The notes under the pieces: generated by a model
What the model was told of the DNA's origin: nothing
Database searches by the model: none
Seen by the model: only the letters and a program-made list of their open reading frames with translations
Shown here: positions 16,295-25,720 of the stretch, one piece after another
How positions within the stretch are numbered: position 1 is the first letter of the stretch
Layout of the letters: each line of letters starts with the position of its first letter
Position numbers and translations under genes: made by a program
Source of the DNA: Bacillus velezensis
Lineage (GTDB): Bacteria; Bacillota; Bacilli; Bacillales; Bacillaceae
Direction of reading: 5' to 3'
Length of the DNA: 64,000 bases
Assembly (NCBI RefSeq): GCF_001461825.1
Contig: NZ_LLZC01000019.1
Coordinates: 62,001-126,000 of the forward strand

Positions 16295-19200
16295 TTATTT
16301 TTTCAAATTGAAAGGCCACCAGTTGGCTCTTCCGAATATTTTCACCATGACCGGTACAAAAAACGGAAGGACGACAATTGCGTACATGAGAAGGCCTGTT
16401 AATACCACGGTTGCAATCTGTAATAAGGAAAGAACGCCTGACGGCAGCATGGCCGCAAAGGTTCCCGCTAAAATAATCGCCGCAGAAATGATGACGGAAC
16501 CCATATTTTTCATACTGCTGATCATTGCGGGTTCCGTTCCTTCTTTTTTAAGCTCATTAAAGCGGTCCATTAAAAAGATGGAATAATCCACACCAAGAGC
16601 CATCAAAATGACAAAGCCGAAGAACGGCACGGCCCAGTTTACGCCCGGATACCCGAAGAAGTGTGTAAAGATGTATTCCGTCACGCCGATGGATGCGAAA
16701 TACGTCAGTACGAGCGACGCCACTAAATAAACAGGCATAATGAGGGAGCGCAGCATCACGATGAGAATCAGAAAAATTCCCGCCAGCATAAACATTGCCG
16801 TCCGTTTGAAGTCTGAATCCGATACTTCCTTCAGATCGGCATTCATGCTGGAGACTCCCGAAACGCCGAAGGAAGCATTCTTCAGATCCGTGTTCGGAAT
16901 GGCCCTTTTTACGCTCGCTTTGATCGCTTGAATATCTTGAATGGCCGTATTTGAGTAAGGATTGTTATCAAGAACGACGGTCAATTCTGTCGTTTTTCTG
17001 TCATCTGACATGTACGTATTAAACACGCTTGTGAAATCACTGTTTGTCAACGCGTCTTTCGGCACAAACCAGCCTGTCATTTCTTTGTCTGACGCCTTGT
17101 GAAGCTCACCCAGGTAATCATTAGCCCCCATCATGCCGCTTGATACTTTCTTAAGCCCTTTTACACTGTCGTTAAGGCCGGAAGAAAGATCGCTGAGCCG
17201 GGAAGAAAAATCACCGAGACCGCTCTTCATTTTTTTCTGGCCCTCCGCGAGCTGTCCTGCCGCCGATTCAAGGCGCGGCATTTGTCCTGCGAGAGCCCCC
17301 TGTCCGTCTGACACTTGCTGCAGACCGTTTTCAATACTGGTCAAACCGTTGATCATTGCGTTAATTTGAGTGTCAATCTTCTTCTGAGCGGCTGCCAGCC
17401 GGGCAAATTGTTTTTCCGCTTGCTGCAGATGATCCTTTTGACTGTCGACCTGTTTAGAAAAAGCTTCTGCATCCGCGTTTGCCTTGGAAACGGCTGACTG
17501 TACACCCGTAAAGGCCGATTTGATTTCTTGGTAAGAGGGATCGGTTTTGACTGACGGTATTGACGCTTCCAATTTTGCAAACGGCAGCCGGGCAAGCTGC
17601 TTGTTCAAATCGGCAAGCTGTCTGCTGGCTTCATCTTTCATCGGCAGGACGGTTTTTACCAATTTTAAAGCGTTTTGCGTTTCTGAAGCGAGACCGCTGT
17701 TTTGGCTGAGCTGTGAAGTCAGCATTTGTTTTTGCTCTTCAATCTGCTTTCTCATCTGGGCGACGCCGGCTTTATTCTCGTTCACGCCAGCCTGCAGTTT
17801 ATTCAGGTTTTCTCCTATATCAGAAAGCCCGGATTTCAGAGACAATGTTCCGTCAATAAGCTGATTGACGCTTTTCCCCGACTCTTCGATCTGCGGCTGT
17901 GAATCAGCTAACGACTTTGCGGCATGCCCTAATCCGTCCGTAATTTTTTCAAGTCCTGTATTGCCTTTATCAAGCCCTTCTTGAAGCTGCTTTGCCTGAT
18001 TTGTGACAAATAATTGATTCAATCCGTTTCCGGCAGGGCGCGTGGCGCTTCTGACCGTTTTTACACCCTCTGTTTTTTCAAGTTCTCTGCTGATTTTTTC
18101 GATATCAATCAGGTGTTTTTCGGTATTTAGAGTCTCATCATTTTTGATGACGACTGTGGCCGGAAGAAGTTCTCCCGGGCCGAATGCGTCTGAAATCGTA
18201 TTAAACGCGCGGACGGATTCATATTTATCCCCGATTTCGTCAAGACTGTTGTAAGATAGCGACCCTTTGTAAAGAAGGATAGGCGGGACGGTGAATACCG
18301 CAACGATTGCAAGACTGATGAGCGGCCTTTTAAATGAAAACCGCCCTGACGTTTCCCATGCTTTGCTTTGAGGATGGGAAATATCGCCCTTAACAGGCCA
18401 AAACAGTCTTTTTCCTAAAACAGCCATAAAAAACGGCACGATCGTCATGAGCGCAAGCAGCAGCACCGCGACACCGACCGCAACGGCGGCTGCCGACTGA
18501 TACAGCTTAAATGTCGCAAATCCGATGCAGGCAAATCCGATCAGCACCGCACCGCCGCTGTACAAAACCGTCTTTCCGGCCGTTTTGTAAGTCACGACGA
18601 TCGCTTCTCTTATATCAGCGCCATGCGACAGTTCTTCTTTAAACCGGCTGAGAAGCAGAATGCAGTAGTCTGTGCCGATTCCGAACATAATCGCAACCAT
18701 AAAAATCTGAGTAAAAGTTGAGAGCGGAAAATTCAGCTGATCGACTAAAAATGCGACAATCGACTGGCTGACTAAATAAGATATCAATACTGATAAAAGC
18801 GGCACGAACGGAGCGACCACTGACCGAAATACAAGAATCAGCACGATCAGGATAAAAGCGACCGTTATATATTCAGTCTTTTTCAAGCCGTCCTGTGAGC
18901 TTTTTAACACATCTTCGTCGATCAGCGATTGGCCTGTAATGCCGTATGATACGCCGTACGGTTTCAGCTCTTTATCAATTTTATTTTTTATTTCGATGAT
19001 ATCGTTTTTGGATGTATCAAGCTGCAGCTGAACGAGCATCGTTTGTCTGTCTTTTGACAGCAGCTGTTTTTTGATGTCGTCATTTTTCTCCCCGAAGTAT
19101 GAAGTCACCGTTTTAATCTGAAGCGCTTTTTTATGTTCAGACAAAGTGCTGACGGCTTCTTCCAGACGATCTTTTTTGTCTGTCATTAAGCCTTTTTCGT

Positions 19201-19414
19201 GAAATACGATGACGGCAGAAGAAGACGGTGCATCTGAATCAGACATTTCATCAAGCAATTCATGGGCGTAAGAAGAGGAATATCCGTCCGGTACGGAGAT
19301 CTGCCCTTTCTCCCGTGTCAATTCAGCCATATCAGGCGCTGTAAGCATAAATATCACCGTTGCGGCGACCCATACCGCGGCGATGATCCAGCGGGCTCGG
19401 ATAATGTTTTTCAT
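16295..19414 (-). CDS. MMPL/RND-superfamily transporter with a long extracellular coiled-coil region
   Basis: 1039 residues. Two MMPL halves: membrane helix 1 (about 7-27), an extracellular loop to about 175, then five helices to about 390; the second half has a shorter loop and helices from about 865 to the end. Between them, about 470-780, lies a long Gln/Leu/Ser-rich region with repeated GL-x-x-L patterns, reading as extracellular coiled coils like those of the YhgE/Pip proteins. Intramembrane motifs FGIGTDYCI and LGVDYSIFLMDRF carry the acidic residues expected for proton coupling. It resembles B. subtilis YdgH but is longer. The start overlaps the MarR stop by one base (TAATG). The substrate is unknown; lipid-linked or amphipathic compounds are plausible. 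Confidence 0.88.
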   Translation of the reverse strand: MKNIIRARWIIAAVWVAATVIFMLTAPDMAELTREKGQISVPDGYSSSYAHELLDEMSDSDAPSSSAVIVFHEKGLMTDKKDRLEEAVSTLSEHKKALQIKTVTSYFGEKNDDIKKQLLSKDRQTMLVQLQLDTSKNDIIEIKNKIDKELKPYGVSYGITGQSLIDEDVLKSSQDGLKKTEYITVAFILIVLILVFRSVVAPFVPLLSVLISYLVSQSIVAFLVDQLNFPLSTFTQIFMVAIMFGIGTDYCILLLSRFKEELSHGADIREAIVVTYKTAGKTVLYSGGAVLIGFACIGFATFKLYQSAAAVAVGVAVLLLALMTIVPFFMAVLGKRLFWPVKGDISHPQSKAWETSGRFSFKRPLISLAIVAVFTVPPILLYKGSLSYNSLDEIGDKYESVRAFNTISDAFGPGELLPATVVIKNDETLNTEKHLIDIEKISRELEKTEGVKTVRSATRPAGNGLNQLFVTNQAKQLQEGLDKGNTGLEKITDGLGHAAKSLADSQPQIEESGKSVNQLIDGTLSLKSGLSDIGENLNKLQAGVNENKAGVAQMRKQIEEQKQMLTSQLSQNSGLASETQNALKLVKTVLPMKDEASRQLADLNKQLARLPFAKLEASIPSVKTDPSYQEIKSAFTGVQSAVSKANADAEAFSKQVDSQKDHLQQAEKQFARLAAAQKKIDTQINAMINGLTSIENGLQQVSDGQGALAGQMPRLESAAGQLAEGQKKMKSGLGDFSSRLSDLSSGLNDSVKGLKKVSSGMMGANDYLGELHKASDKEMTGWFVPKDALTNSDFTSVFNTYMSDDRKTTELTVVLDNNPYSNTAIQDIQAIKASVKRAIPNTDLKNASFGVSGVSSMNADLKEVSDSDFKRTAMFMLAGIFLILIVMLRSLIMPVYLVASLVLTYFASIGVTEYIFTHFFGYPGVNWAVPFFGFVILMALGVDYSIFLMDRFNELKKEGTEPAMISSMKNMGSVIISAAIILAGTFAAMLPSGVLSLLQIATVVLTGLLMYAIVVLPFFVPVMVKIFGRANWWPFNLKK

Positions 19415-19869
19415 TATGTCTGCTGATCCTCCTCTGTCATCATCAATCGATATAATTTTTCATATGTATTCACGAACATCTCCGCCTCGTCTTCATCAAA
19501 ATACATAATATATGAACGGACGAGTTCCTCAATCCGCCGCTCCACACGGTGAAATACTTCCGTTCCCTTTTCCGTGACATTTAAAAGTATGCTCCGGCGG
19601 TCGCTTTGGCTGCGTTCTCTATTGATGTAGCCTTTTTCATACAGGCGGTTCGTCATAGATGTAATGGCGCTTTTATTGACGTGGCACACCGCGGCCAGTT
19701 CAATTGATTTGCAATCGGGATTGAGCATAATATAGCGGAGGATGTAATATTGATCCAATGTCAGCTCTTTGTTCACTTTTTCAGCGATAATGCTGTCAAT
19801 TTTTTTTAAGACGTGCAGGTATACATCGGAATAACGCTGAATCAGCTGCTTTACTTTTTCTTCATGCAC
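19414..19869 (-). CDS. MarR-family transcriptional repressor
   Basis: 151 residues. Winged helix-turn-helix (about 30-105): SIELAAVCHVNKSAITSMTNRL is the recognition helix region and DRRSILLNVTEKG the wing, with dimerisation helices at both ends. It overlaps the MMPL gene, so it is very probably the local regulator of that exporter. A perfect palindrome overlies its own expected transcription start, which points to autorepression released by an exporter substrate (inference). B. subtilis has a comparable MarR-MMPL pair, ydgG-ydgH, at another locus. The ATG follows a strong AAGGAGGGGG. Confidence 0.92.
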   Translation of the reverse strand: MHEEKVKQLIQRYSDVYLHVLKKIDSIIAEKVNKELTLDQYYILRYIMLNPDCKSIELAAVCHVNKSAITSMTNRLYEKGYINRERSQSDRRSILLNVTEKGTEVFHRVERRIEELVRSYIMYFDEDEAEMFVNTYEKLYRLMMTEEDQQT

Positions 19870-19886
19870 CTTTTCCCCCTCCTTCC

Positions 19887-19909
19887 AATAGTTAATATGT
19901 TTAACTATT
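19887..19909. promoter_or_regulatory. Probable MarR operator
   Basis: AATAGTTAA-TATGT-TTAACTATT: perfect 9-bp arms, 5-bp centre. It starts 4 bp downstream of the -10 and spans the expected +1, with the MarR ATG 17 bp further on. This is the usual placing for a MarR autorepressor. Confidence 0.75.
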
Positions 19910-19913
19910 AAAA

Positions 19914-19942
19914 AGAATAACGACTTGACGGTATCATGTCAA
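19914..19942 (-). promoter_or_regulatory. Promoter of the MarR/MMPL operon
   Basis: Minus strand: perfect TTGACA (19937-19942), a 17-nt spacer and TATTCT (19914-19919). Confidence 0.75.
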
Positions 19943-19954
19943 TCTTCAAAATAA

Positions 19955-19988
19955 AATAAAAAAAGACAGTGCAGATTACACCGTCTTT
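19955..19988 (-). terminator. Terminator of ymfD, enclosing its stop codon
   Basis: Minus strand: AAAGACGGTG - TAATCTG - CACTGTCTTT followed by TTTT. The loop contains the ymfD TAA. Confidence 0.85.
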
Positions 19989-21205
19989 AATGATTCCTTC
20001 TTTTCTTTTGCTTGTGATGAGATATTTAACAGCGCTAAAAATACAGATACAATGCCGCAAAAAGCGGATAAAATAAAAATCAGCCAGCCTGCATTTGACA
20101 TCAGGGCAGCAAAGATCGGCGGTCCCGCCGCTACTCCGATAAACCGCATGCTGTTATAAAATGAGGTGATGGTTCCCGATTCCTCGTTGTCTACGCCTTC
20201 TGTGATGACAGCGTCTAAAGCCGGCAATGCCATTCCGATACCGATACCGCTGACACACAAAAAGATAAATAATAAATAAAAACTGTGATTCCACCATAGG
20301 CCGATAAACGACAGTGTCACGGCACTCATTCCGAAAACGATGCAAAACTTCATTTTGCCTTGGTCTTTTCCGATTTTTCGGCCTGATATATATGAACTGA
20401 CGGATAGAAATAAAAGCGGGATTGCCAAAAGCGCTCCTTTAGCCACACCGTCAATTCCGTATTTCTTCTCCAGTGAGTCTGATAAATAAAAAAGAACCCC
20501 GAACAGCAAAAACATAATCACGCAGCCGATGATAAAAACCGTAAAGAGCCAGCGTCCGTCACGCTTAAATATGCGGCCGACATTTTTCACAAATTCGGAA
20601 ATAGAAGGCGCTTCTTTTTTTTCCTCCGGCTTTGCCACCAAAAACAATACGAGAAAAAAGCTGATGAGCGAAAAAAACGGAATGAACCAAAACGGCATAA
20701 ACCAAAACCATGCAGCCAAGAGCGACCCGAGAATCGGGCTTATTACTTTCCCGGCAGTGTTAGACGTCTCAATATCGCCGAGTCCCGCGGTAATCCGCTC
20801 ATCATCCCCTTTGAATAAATCACCGATAAACGGCATCACTACAGGAGCCGCTCCTGCCGAACCGATTCCCTGCAGCACCCGCCCCGCCAAGATAATGGGA
20901 TAAGGATGCTTGAACGCGGTGGAAGCTATCGCGGCAAGCGCTCCGCCCGCACCGGCTATGAGAAGACAAGGCAGAAGAACCTTTTTTCTTCCGAATTTAT
21001 CGGACAGATATCCGGCAATCGGAATACAAATAATCGCCACAATCGAATAGACCGTTATAATTAACGATACTTGAAAAGACGATATGGACAGCTTCTTTTC
21101 AATCATCGGAAGCACAGGAATCAGCATGGAATTCCCGAGTGTCATCACGAGCGGTACAGAAGCCAGAGCAATGATATTTTTCGTTCCATTTTTCTTCTTA
21201 CTCAA
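19976..21205 (-). CDS. ymfD: YmfD, major facilitator bacillibactin exporter
   Basis: About 409 residues and 12 predicted membrane helices. MFS motif A is seen as GYLSDKFGRKKVLL (after helix 2) and GRVLQGIGSAG in helix 4. In B. subtilis this protein exports the catecholate siderophore bacillibactin and is under the MerR-type activator Mta. The open frame reaches to 21304, but its first ~30 codons overlap the ymfC terminator and encode no family sequence. I place the start at the TTG (21203-21205) behind GGGTGA; a GTG at 21214 is the main alternative. No Fur box or MerR-type long-spacer promoter could be picked out by eye. Confidence 0.85.
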   Translation of the reverse strand: MSKKKNGTKNIIALASVPLVMTLGNSMLIPVLPMIEKKLSISSFQVSLIITVYSIVAIICIPIAGYLSDKFGRKKVLLPCLLIAGAGGALAAIASTAFKHPYPIILAGRVLQGIGSAGAAPVVMPFIGDLFKGDDERITAGLGDIETSNTAGKVISPILGSLLAAWFWFMPFWFIPFFSLISFFLVLFLVAKPEEKKEAPSISEFVKNVGRIFKRDGRWLFTVFIIGCVIMFLLFGVLFYLSDSLEKKYGIDGVAKGALLAIPLLFLSVSSYISGRKIGKDQGKMKFCIVFGMSAVTLSFIGLWWNHSFYLLFIFLCVSGIGIGMALPALDAVITEGVDNEESGTITSFYNSMRFIGVAAGPPIFAALMSNAGWLIFILSAFCGIVSVFLALLNISSQAKEKKESLKTV

Positions 21206-21288
21206 CTTATTCACCCATTCACTATACTTGGTTGTTTCCTGTTTTATTGTGCCTTGCAGAAAACAAAGTATGTACTGAAACGGCAAAT

Positions 21289-21317
21289 AAAAAAACAGAC
21301 ACATGACGCGTCTGTCT
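21289..21317 (-). terminator. Terminator of ymfC
   Basis: Minus strand: AGACAGAC - GCGTCATGT - GTCTGT followed by 7 Ts. It separates ymfC from ymfD. Confidence 0.82.
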
Positions 21318-22042
21318 TAAAAACGTTTTCTTACAACATGAAAACTGAACTTATCAGCCCGGAAATAATTTAATGAATACAGCACAGGTTCATCATTCTG
21401 ATTATAGTGGGTTTGCTTCAGCAATAAAAGCGCCGTCTCCGGCTCGCATTCCAAAACCGGTGAAATCGTATCGTGATATCCGATCGGTTCGATATCAGCA
21501 ACGGCATAGCTGATCACAGACCCGGAGTTTTTTTCCAAAAGATCAAAAATAGACTCCTGTTCATGACAGAAAGAATTCGGCAGAATGTGCATCGGAATCG
21601 TATCTAAACAGTAAACGACCGGAGTGCCGCTTGCCGTTCTCACGCGTTCCAAATAAAAAAGCTCCTGCTCAGGCTCAAGCCGGAATCTAGCGATATCTTC
21701 ATCAGACGGCGTGATGACCTGAGACGACAAAAAAATCGTACCCGGCACCATGTTCGCCTGCTGAATCGTTTTCGTCACGCTGTTGAGCTGTTCAATACCT
21801 GAAAGAAACAGCGGTTTTGTATGGACGAAAGTGCCCACACCGTGCCTTCTGATAATCACATGCTCCTCTTCAAGGATACGCAAAGCTTCACGCAGAGTTG
21901 CCCGGCTGACACCCATTGATTTTGAAAGCTCAAATTCAGAAGGAAGCTTTTCCTTTTCGGTGTAAATTCCGTTTTGTATATCCTCTTTGATTCGCTCAAT
22001 CACTTTTAGATACAAGTGACGATTGTCAGCTTTTGTAGACAT
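21317..22042 (-). CDS. ymfC: YmfC, GntR/HutC-family transcriptional regulator
   Basis: 241 residues. N-terminal winged helix (about 8-75; [38 protein letters not shown]) and a C-terminal UTRA ligand-binding domain (about 95-235) as in HutC/YvoA-type regulators. The effector and regulon are unknown. It lies between spoIIIE and ymfD and has its own terminator; a role in controlling ymfD is possible but not shown by the sequence. The ATG follows GGAGGGG at good spacing. Confidence 0.9.
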   Translation of the reverse strand: MSTKADNRHLYLKVIERIKEDIQNGIYTEKEKLPSEFELSKSMGVSRATLREALRILEEEHVIIRRHGVGTFVHTKPLFLSGIEQLNSVTKTIQQANMVPGTIFLSSQVITPSDEDIARFRLEPEQELFYLERVRTASGTPVVYCLDTIPMHILPNSFCHEQESIFDLLEKNSGSVISYAVADIEPIGYHDTISPVLECEPETALLLLKQTHYNQNDEPVLYSLNYFRADKFSFHVVRKRF

Positions 22043-22090
22043 GTTTCCCCTCCGTAAACCACTTTCATAAATTATTGAACAATTGGGACA

Positions 22091-22099
22091 ACTATATCA
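22091..22099 (-). promoter_or_regulatory. Extended -10 promoter of ymfC
   Basis: Minus strand TGATATAGT fits an extended -10 (TGnTATAAT); no convincing -35. An imperfect dyad, TTGTCCCAATTGTTCAA, follows at the likely start site and could be an autoregulatory site. Confidence 0.4.
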
Positions 22100-22148
22100 T
22101 GTTTTGATAAAAAAATAAATAGGAATGATTTTGGTGATAACATTTTCA

Positions 22149-22183
22149 GTGAAAACTCTCTCCTTTTTAAGAAGAGAGCTCAT
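22149..22183 (-). terminator. Weak hairpin after spoIIIE
   Basis: Minus strand: CTCTCTTCTT / AAGGAGAGAG followed by TTTTC, overlapping the spoIIIE stop region. Confidence 0.45.
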
Positions 22184-24527
22184 CATATTGTTCCTTAGAT
22201 AATAGTACTTCCCTCGGTTTGCTTCCTTCATACGGCCCGACGACGCCCCGTTCCTCCATTGCGTCAATCAGACGGGCAGCTCTCGTATATCCGATTCTGA
22301 ACCGCCTTTGAAGCATGGAGACTGATGCCGTCTGCATGCCGATAATCAAATCGACCGCTTCGTCATAGAGATCATCCGTTACTTCACTGTGTGTTTCCGA
22401 AACTTCTTCCGGAATCATCTCTTCTTGATACTGCGCTTTTTGCTGCGTAATGACATGATCGACGACATGCTCAACCTCTTCATCGGATAAAAATGCCCCT
22501 TGCACACGCACCGGCTTATTTGCGCCTACAGGCAGAAACAGCATGTCTCCGCGCCCCAGAAGCTTTTCAGCGCCGCCCATGTCTAAAATCGTCCGTGAAT
22601 CGGTCTGAGATGAGACACTGAAAGCGATTCTTGACGGGATGTTGGCTTTAATAACACCGGTAATAACGTCGACTGAAGGCCTCTGTGTCGCGATAATCAA
22701 ATGAATTCCCGCCGCTCGCGCCATCTGTGAAAGTCTCGTAATTGAATCTTCCACGTCGGAAGAAGCGACCATCATCAGATCGGCAAGCTCGTCAACGATG
22801 ACGACGATGTATGGCAGCTCAGGCTGCTTGACTTCTTCTTCGGCATTTGACCGCTTAATATGGTCGTTATAGCCTTCTATATTTCTCGTACCCGTATGGG
22901 AGAACAGCTCATAGCGGCGCTCCATCTCATTGACGACCTTTTTCAAAGCCTGCGAGGCCTTTTTCGGATCTGTCACGACCGGCGCAAGCAGATGAGGAAT
23001 GCCGTTATACACATTCAGTTCAACCATTTTCGGGTCAATCATCATCATCTTCACTTCATGCGGTTTAGCCCTCATCAGAATGCTCGTAATAATACCGTTG
23101 ACACAGACGCTTTTTCCGCTTCCCGTTGCCCCCGCTACGAGCAGGTGGGGCATTTTGTTCAGTTCGGCAAGCACGGCTTCCCCGGAAATATTTCGTCCCA
23201 AGCCGATCAGAAGCTTCGCGTCCGGCTTGTCATTGAGCTTGGATTCAAGCACTTCTTTTAACGAAACCATCGCCACTTCAGCATTGGGCACCTCGATGCC
23301 GATTGCCGATTTGCCCGGAATCGGCGCTTCGATCCGGATATCCTTCGCGGCAAGCGCGAGCGCGAGGTCATCGCTCAGATTCACGATTTTACTGACTTTG
23401 ACCCCGACGTCCGGATACACCTCATATTTTGTGACCGCCGGACCGAGATGAACCTGCGTCACTTTCGCCTTTACGCCGAAGCTTTGAAAAGTCCGTTCGA
23501 GTTTTCTTGCATTCTCGTAAATGTTTTTCTTATCGGTGTGCTGGCCTGTATGTTTCGGGTCAGCCAGTATGTCCAATGAAGGCATTTGATAATCTTTATT
23601 TTCAAGCTCTGTAAACGTCATCGGCGGAGCCGCAGCCGTTTCGCCACTGTCTTGAGCGCCGCCGGAAGGCTCAACTTTTGCCGCTTGTGCAGCCTCCTGC
23701 GTTTTTTCCGGAATCAGCGGTTCGGCGGGCTCTTCCTGACGGTCTGAAAAGCTTGAAATAATCGGCTCTGAATGGATGATCGGCGAAATGATTTCCTCAT
23801 CCTCTTCCTCCGGTTCAGGCTCTTCTTTTTTCTTTTGAACCCGTTTTTGTTTTTTGCCCGATTTTGTTTTTGTTTTCGGCGAAGACATATTCGTTCTGAC
23901 CGTCTTCATATCCTCAAGAAATGCCTGCCACTGGCCGCGGATAAACCGGCCGACGGGGCTCGTCCACTTTTTGAGCGTTTCCTGCAGTGAACGGCCCGTT
24001 ACAAGAATCAGCCCCATTAAGATCAGCACGATCGCCATGATTTGTGAACCCGTTGATGCAAATAGAAAGTGGGAAGCTGCAAACAGTACCGCGCCGATCA
24101 TGCCGCCGCCCAAATCAGGGGAAGCAGCCTGCTGTTTCATGTCAATCATAAACAGCTCCCACGTGTTGCCGATGACACTTGCCGAACGAATCGACCCGTG
24201 ATGAGACAGATTTTTAAAGAGCTGCACGTGAGACAGCAGCAATATACTGGCGATAATACAGTACAACCCTGCCTTTCTTCTCGTTAAAAGGCTTGGACTC
24301 TTCTTTTTCCAAAACAGCGAAATTCCGAGAAGGAAGAGCGCAATTAAGCATAAAATAAACCACTCTCCGGCAAAAAAACGGAACAAGTACACAAATGTCT
24401 GTCCCACAACGCCGAGCTGCAAAACAGCAATAATTGAGATTGCAACACAGAGCAGTCCGCTTAGTTCGTATTTTAGATTGAGCTTACTCTCTTGTTTCTT
24501 TTTAGATTTCCGTTTTTTCTTTGCCAC
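22167..24527 (-). CDS. spoIIIE: SpoIIIE DNA translocase
   Basis: 786 residues. FtsK/SpoIIIE ATPase that pumps the chromosome into the forespore and clears DNA from closing septa. Four N-terminal membrane helices (about 20-180), a charged Pro/Glu/Lys linker (about 215-330), and a RecA-like motor with Walker A GATGSGKS (about 460) and Walker [14 protein letters not shown]. The C-terminal gamma winged helix ([25 protein letters not shown]) reads SRS/KOPS-type sequences. I use the GTG at 24525-24527, 8 nt after AAGG; the earlier ATG is only 2 nt from it. The neighbourhood (tepA, ylzJ, ymfC) identifies this as spoIIIE rather than its paralogue sftA. Confidence 0.97.
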   Translation of the reverse strand: MAKKKRKSKKKQESKLNLKYELSGLLCVAISIIAVLQLGVVGQTFVYLFRFFAGEWFILCLIALFLLGISLFWKKKSPSLLTRRKAGLYCIIASILLLSHVQLFKNLSHHGSIRSASVIGNTWELFMIDMKQQAASPDLGGGMIGAVLFAASHFLFASTGSQIMAIVLILMGLILVTGRSLQETLKKWTSPVGRFIRGQWQAFLEDMKTVRTNMSSPKTKTKSGKKQKRVQKKKEEPEPEEEDEEIISPIIHSEPIISSFSDRQEEPAEPLIPEKTQEAAQAAKVEPSGGAQDSGETAAAPPMTFTELENKDYQMPSLDILADPKHTGQHTDKKNIYENARKLERTFQSFGVKAKVTQVHLGPAVTKYEVYPDVGVKVSKIVNLSDDLALALAAKDIRIEAPIPGKSAIGIEVPNAEVAMVSLKEVLESKLNDKPDAKLLIGLGRNISGEAVLAELNKMPHLLVAGATGSGKSVCVNGIITSILMRAKPHEVKMMMIDPKMVELNVYNGIPHLLAPVVTDPKKASQALKKVVNEMERRYELFSHTGTRNIEGYNDHIKRSNAEEEVKQPELPYIVVIVDELADLMMVASSDVEDSITRLSQMARAAGIHLIIATQRPSVDVITGVIKANIPSRIAFSVSSQTDSRTILDMGGAEKLLGRGDMLFLPVGANKPVRVQGAFLSDEEVEHVVDHVITQQKAQYQEEMIPEEVSETHSEVTDDLYDEAVDLIIGMQTASVSMLQRRFRIGYTRAARLIDAMEERGVVGPYEGSKPREVLLSKEQYDELSS

Positions 24528-24574
24528 ACTCATCACCTTACTGCGTTAAAAAATGTAAAATCATACATCATGAA

Positions 24575-24600
24575 GAAAAGCAGCCTTTTGCCGGCTGCAT
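24575..24600 (-). terminator. Hairpin in the ylzJ-spoIIIE gap
   Basis: Minus strand: GCAGCC - GGCAAAA - GGCTGC followed by TTTTC. It lies downstream of the candidate spoIIIE promoter, so it may act as an attenuator or leader structure rather than only as the end of the tepA-ylzJ transcript. Confidence 0.6.
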
Positions 24601-24619
24601 TTTTCTGTAGGATTCCCCT

Positions 24620-24628
24620 ATTATAGCA
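24620..24628 (-). promoter_or_regulatory. Extended -10 promoter of spoIIIE
   Basis: Minus strand TGCTATAAT, a perfect extended -10, but with no good -35. Transcription would start about 12 nt upstream of the 24575-24600 hairpin. Confidence 0.55.
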
Positions 24629-24661
24629 TATTTTGCCCCCGAGAAACGGACTGAATGCCGG

Positions 24662-24871
24662 TTAGATTTTCAGCTTGATTTTTTGTCCCGGAGCGATGTC
24701 AGGATTCAGAAAATCCATCGGGTTCGTACTTAAAATCTGTACGACTTCAGCTTCATTTCCCTTCATCTCAACTAGCAGCGGCACGCCGGCGTAATCTACC
24801 TGTTCATGCACGCTTTGCTCTATATCCTGACCATAAACGACTTCTTGGGGCATGACGGTATAAAGGATCAT
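24662..24871 (-). CDS. ylzJ: YlzJ, small conserved Bacillus protein
   Basis: 69 residues; matches the YlzJ-like family by full-length recognition ([14 protein letters not shown] start, GQKIKLKI end). The function is unknown; no membrane segment or signal peptide, and a beta-rich, acidic sequence. Its ATG overlaps the tepA stop by 4 bp (ATGA), so it is translationally coupled to tepA. Confidence 0.88.
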   Translation of the reverse strand: MILYTVMPQEVVYGQDIEQSVHEQVDYAGVPLLVEMKGNEAEVVQILSTNPMDFLNPDIAPGQKIKLKI

Positions 24872-25605
24872 TGAATCATCCTTCCTTCCTCGCCCTTTCG
24901 TTCCTCAATCAGCTGATTCAGCTTTTTTATCGCCTGTCCGACGCCGCCCACGGCATCAATTAATCCGTAATCAGCCGCATCTTTCCCGACTACGTTCGTC
25001 CCGATGTCCCTGGTTAAGTTTCCTTTTGAAAACATCAGCTCTTTGAATTTTTCTTCAGAAATATTTGAATGATGGGTCACAAAGTTGACGACCCGCTCCT
25101 GCATTTTATCCAAGTATTCAAACGTTTGCGGAACCCCGATAACCAGACCTGTAAGCCGAACGGGGTGAATGGTCATTGTCGCTGTCTCCGCGATAAAACT
25201 ATGATCACATGACACGGCGATCGGCACACCTATCGAGTGGCCCCCGCCGAGTACGATTGAGACGGTCGGTTTTGATAAGGATGCGAGCATTTCCGCAATC
25301 GCAAGCCCCGCTTCCACATCGCCTCCGACGGTGTTTAAGATGATCAGAAGTCCTTCGATTTTCGGATTTTGCTCAATCGCGACGATTTGCGGAATGACGT
25401 GTTCATATTTGGTTGTTTTATTTTGCGGCGGGAGCTGGACGTGCCCCTCAATTTGGCCGATGATCGTCAGGCAGTGAATATTGGTATCTTGGGACATTTG
25501 CGGCAGAGATGTCTCTCCCAGCTGCTGAATTTTGCTCATAATGCTGTCTTTCGCATCTGATTTTTCGGGCTGCTGTTCTTCGGTGTTTTCCATACGATGA
25601 TCCAT
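24868..25605 (-). CDS. tepA: TepA, ClpP-like translocation-enhancing protein
   Basis: 245 residues from the ATG at 25603-25605 behind AAAGGGTGA; the frame runs 27 codons further upstream without a ribosome site. Member of the ClpP/crotonase serine-protease superfamily: [29 protein letters not shown] (which holds the position of the ClpP nucleophile region), and TIHPVRLTG. In B. subtilis (YmfB) it has been linked to preprotein translocation and to degradation of small acid-soluble spore proteins. A long hydrophilic N-terminus precedes the domain. It forms an operon with ylzJ. Confidence 0.93.
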   Translation of the reverse strand: MDHRMENTEEQQPEKSDAKDSIMSKIQQLGETSLPQMSQDTNIHCLTIIGQIEGHVQLPPQNKTTKYEHVIPQIVAIEQNPKIEGLLIILNTVGGDVEAGLAIAEMLASLSKPTVSIVLGGGHSIGVPIAVSCDHSFIAETATMTIHPVRLTGLVIGVPQTFEYLDKMQERVVNFVTHHSNISEEKFKELMFSKGNLTRDIGTNVVGKDAADYGLIDAVGGVGQAIKKLNQLIEERKGEEGRMIQ

Positions 25606-25674
25606 TTTATCTTTCACCCTTTCCGAATGTCTCTTTGTATTATGAACAAAGATGATGATTTCCATCCGGGACAT

Positions 25675-25716
25675 GAACAAAAACAAAGCCGGAGCATCAT
25701 GCGCTCCGGCTTTGTA
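25675..25716 (-). terminator. Terminator of rnjB
   Basis: Minus strand: ACAAAGCCGGAGC - GCATGAT - GCTCCGGCTTTGT followed by a T-rich tail. A very strong stem. Confidence 0.93.
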
Positions 25717-25720
25717 TACA

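Noticed and set aside
21206-21304. N-terminal extension of ymfD starting at the ATG at 21302-21304
   Set aside because: The extra codons cross the ymfC terminator (21289-21317), lack a ribosome site and encode no family sequence.
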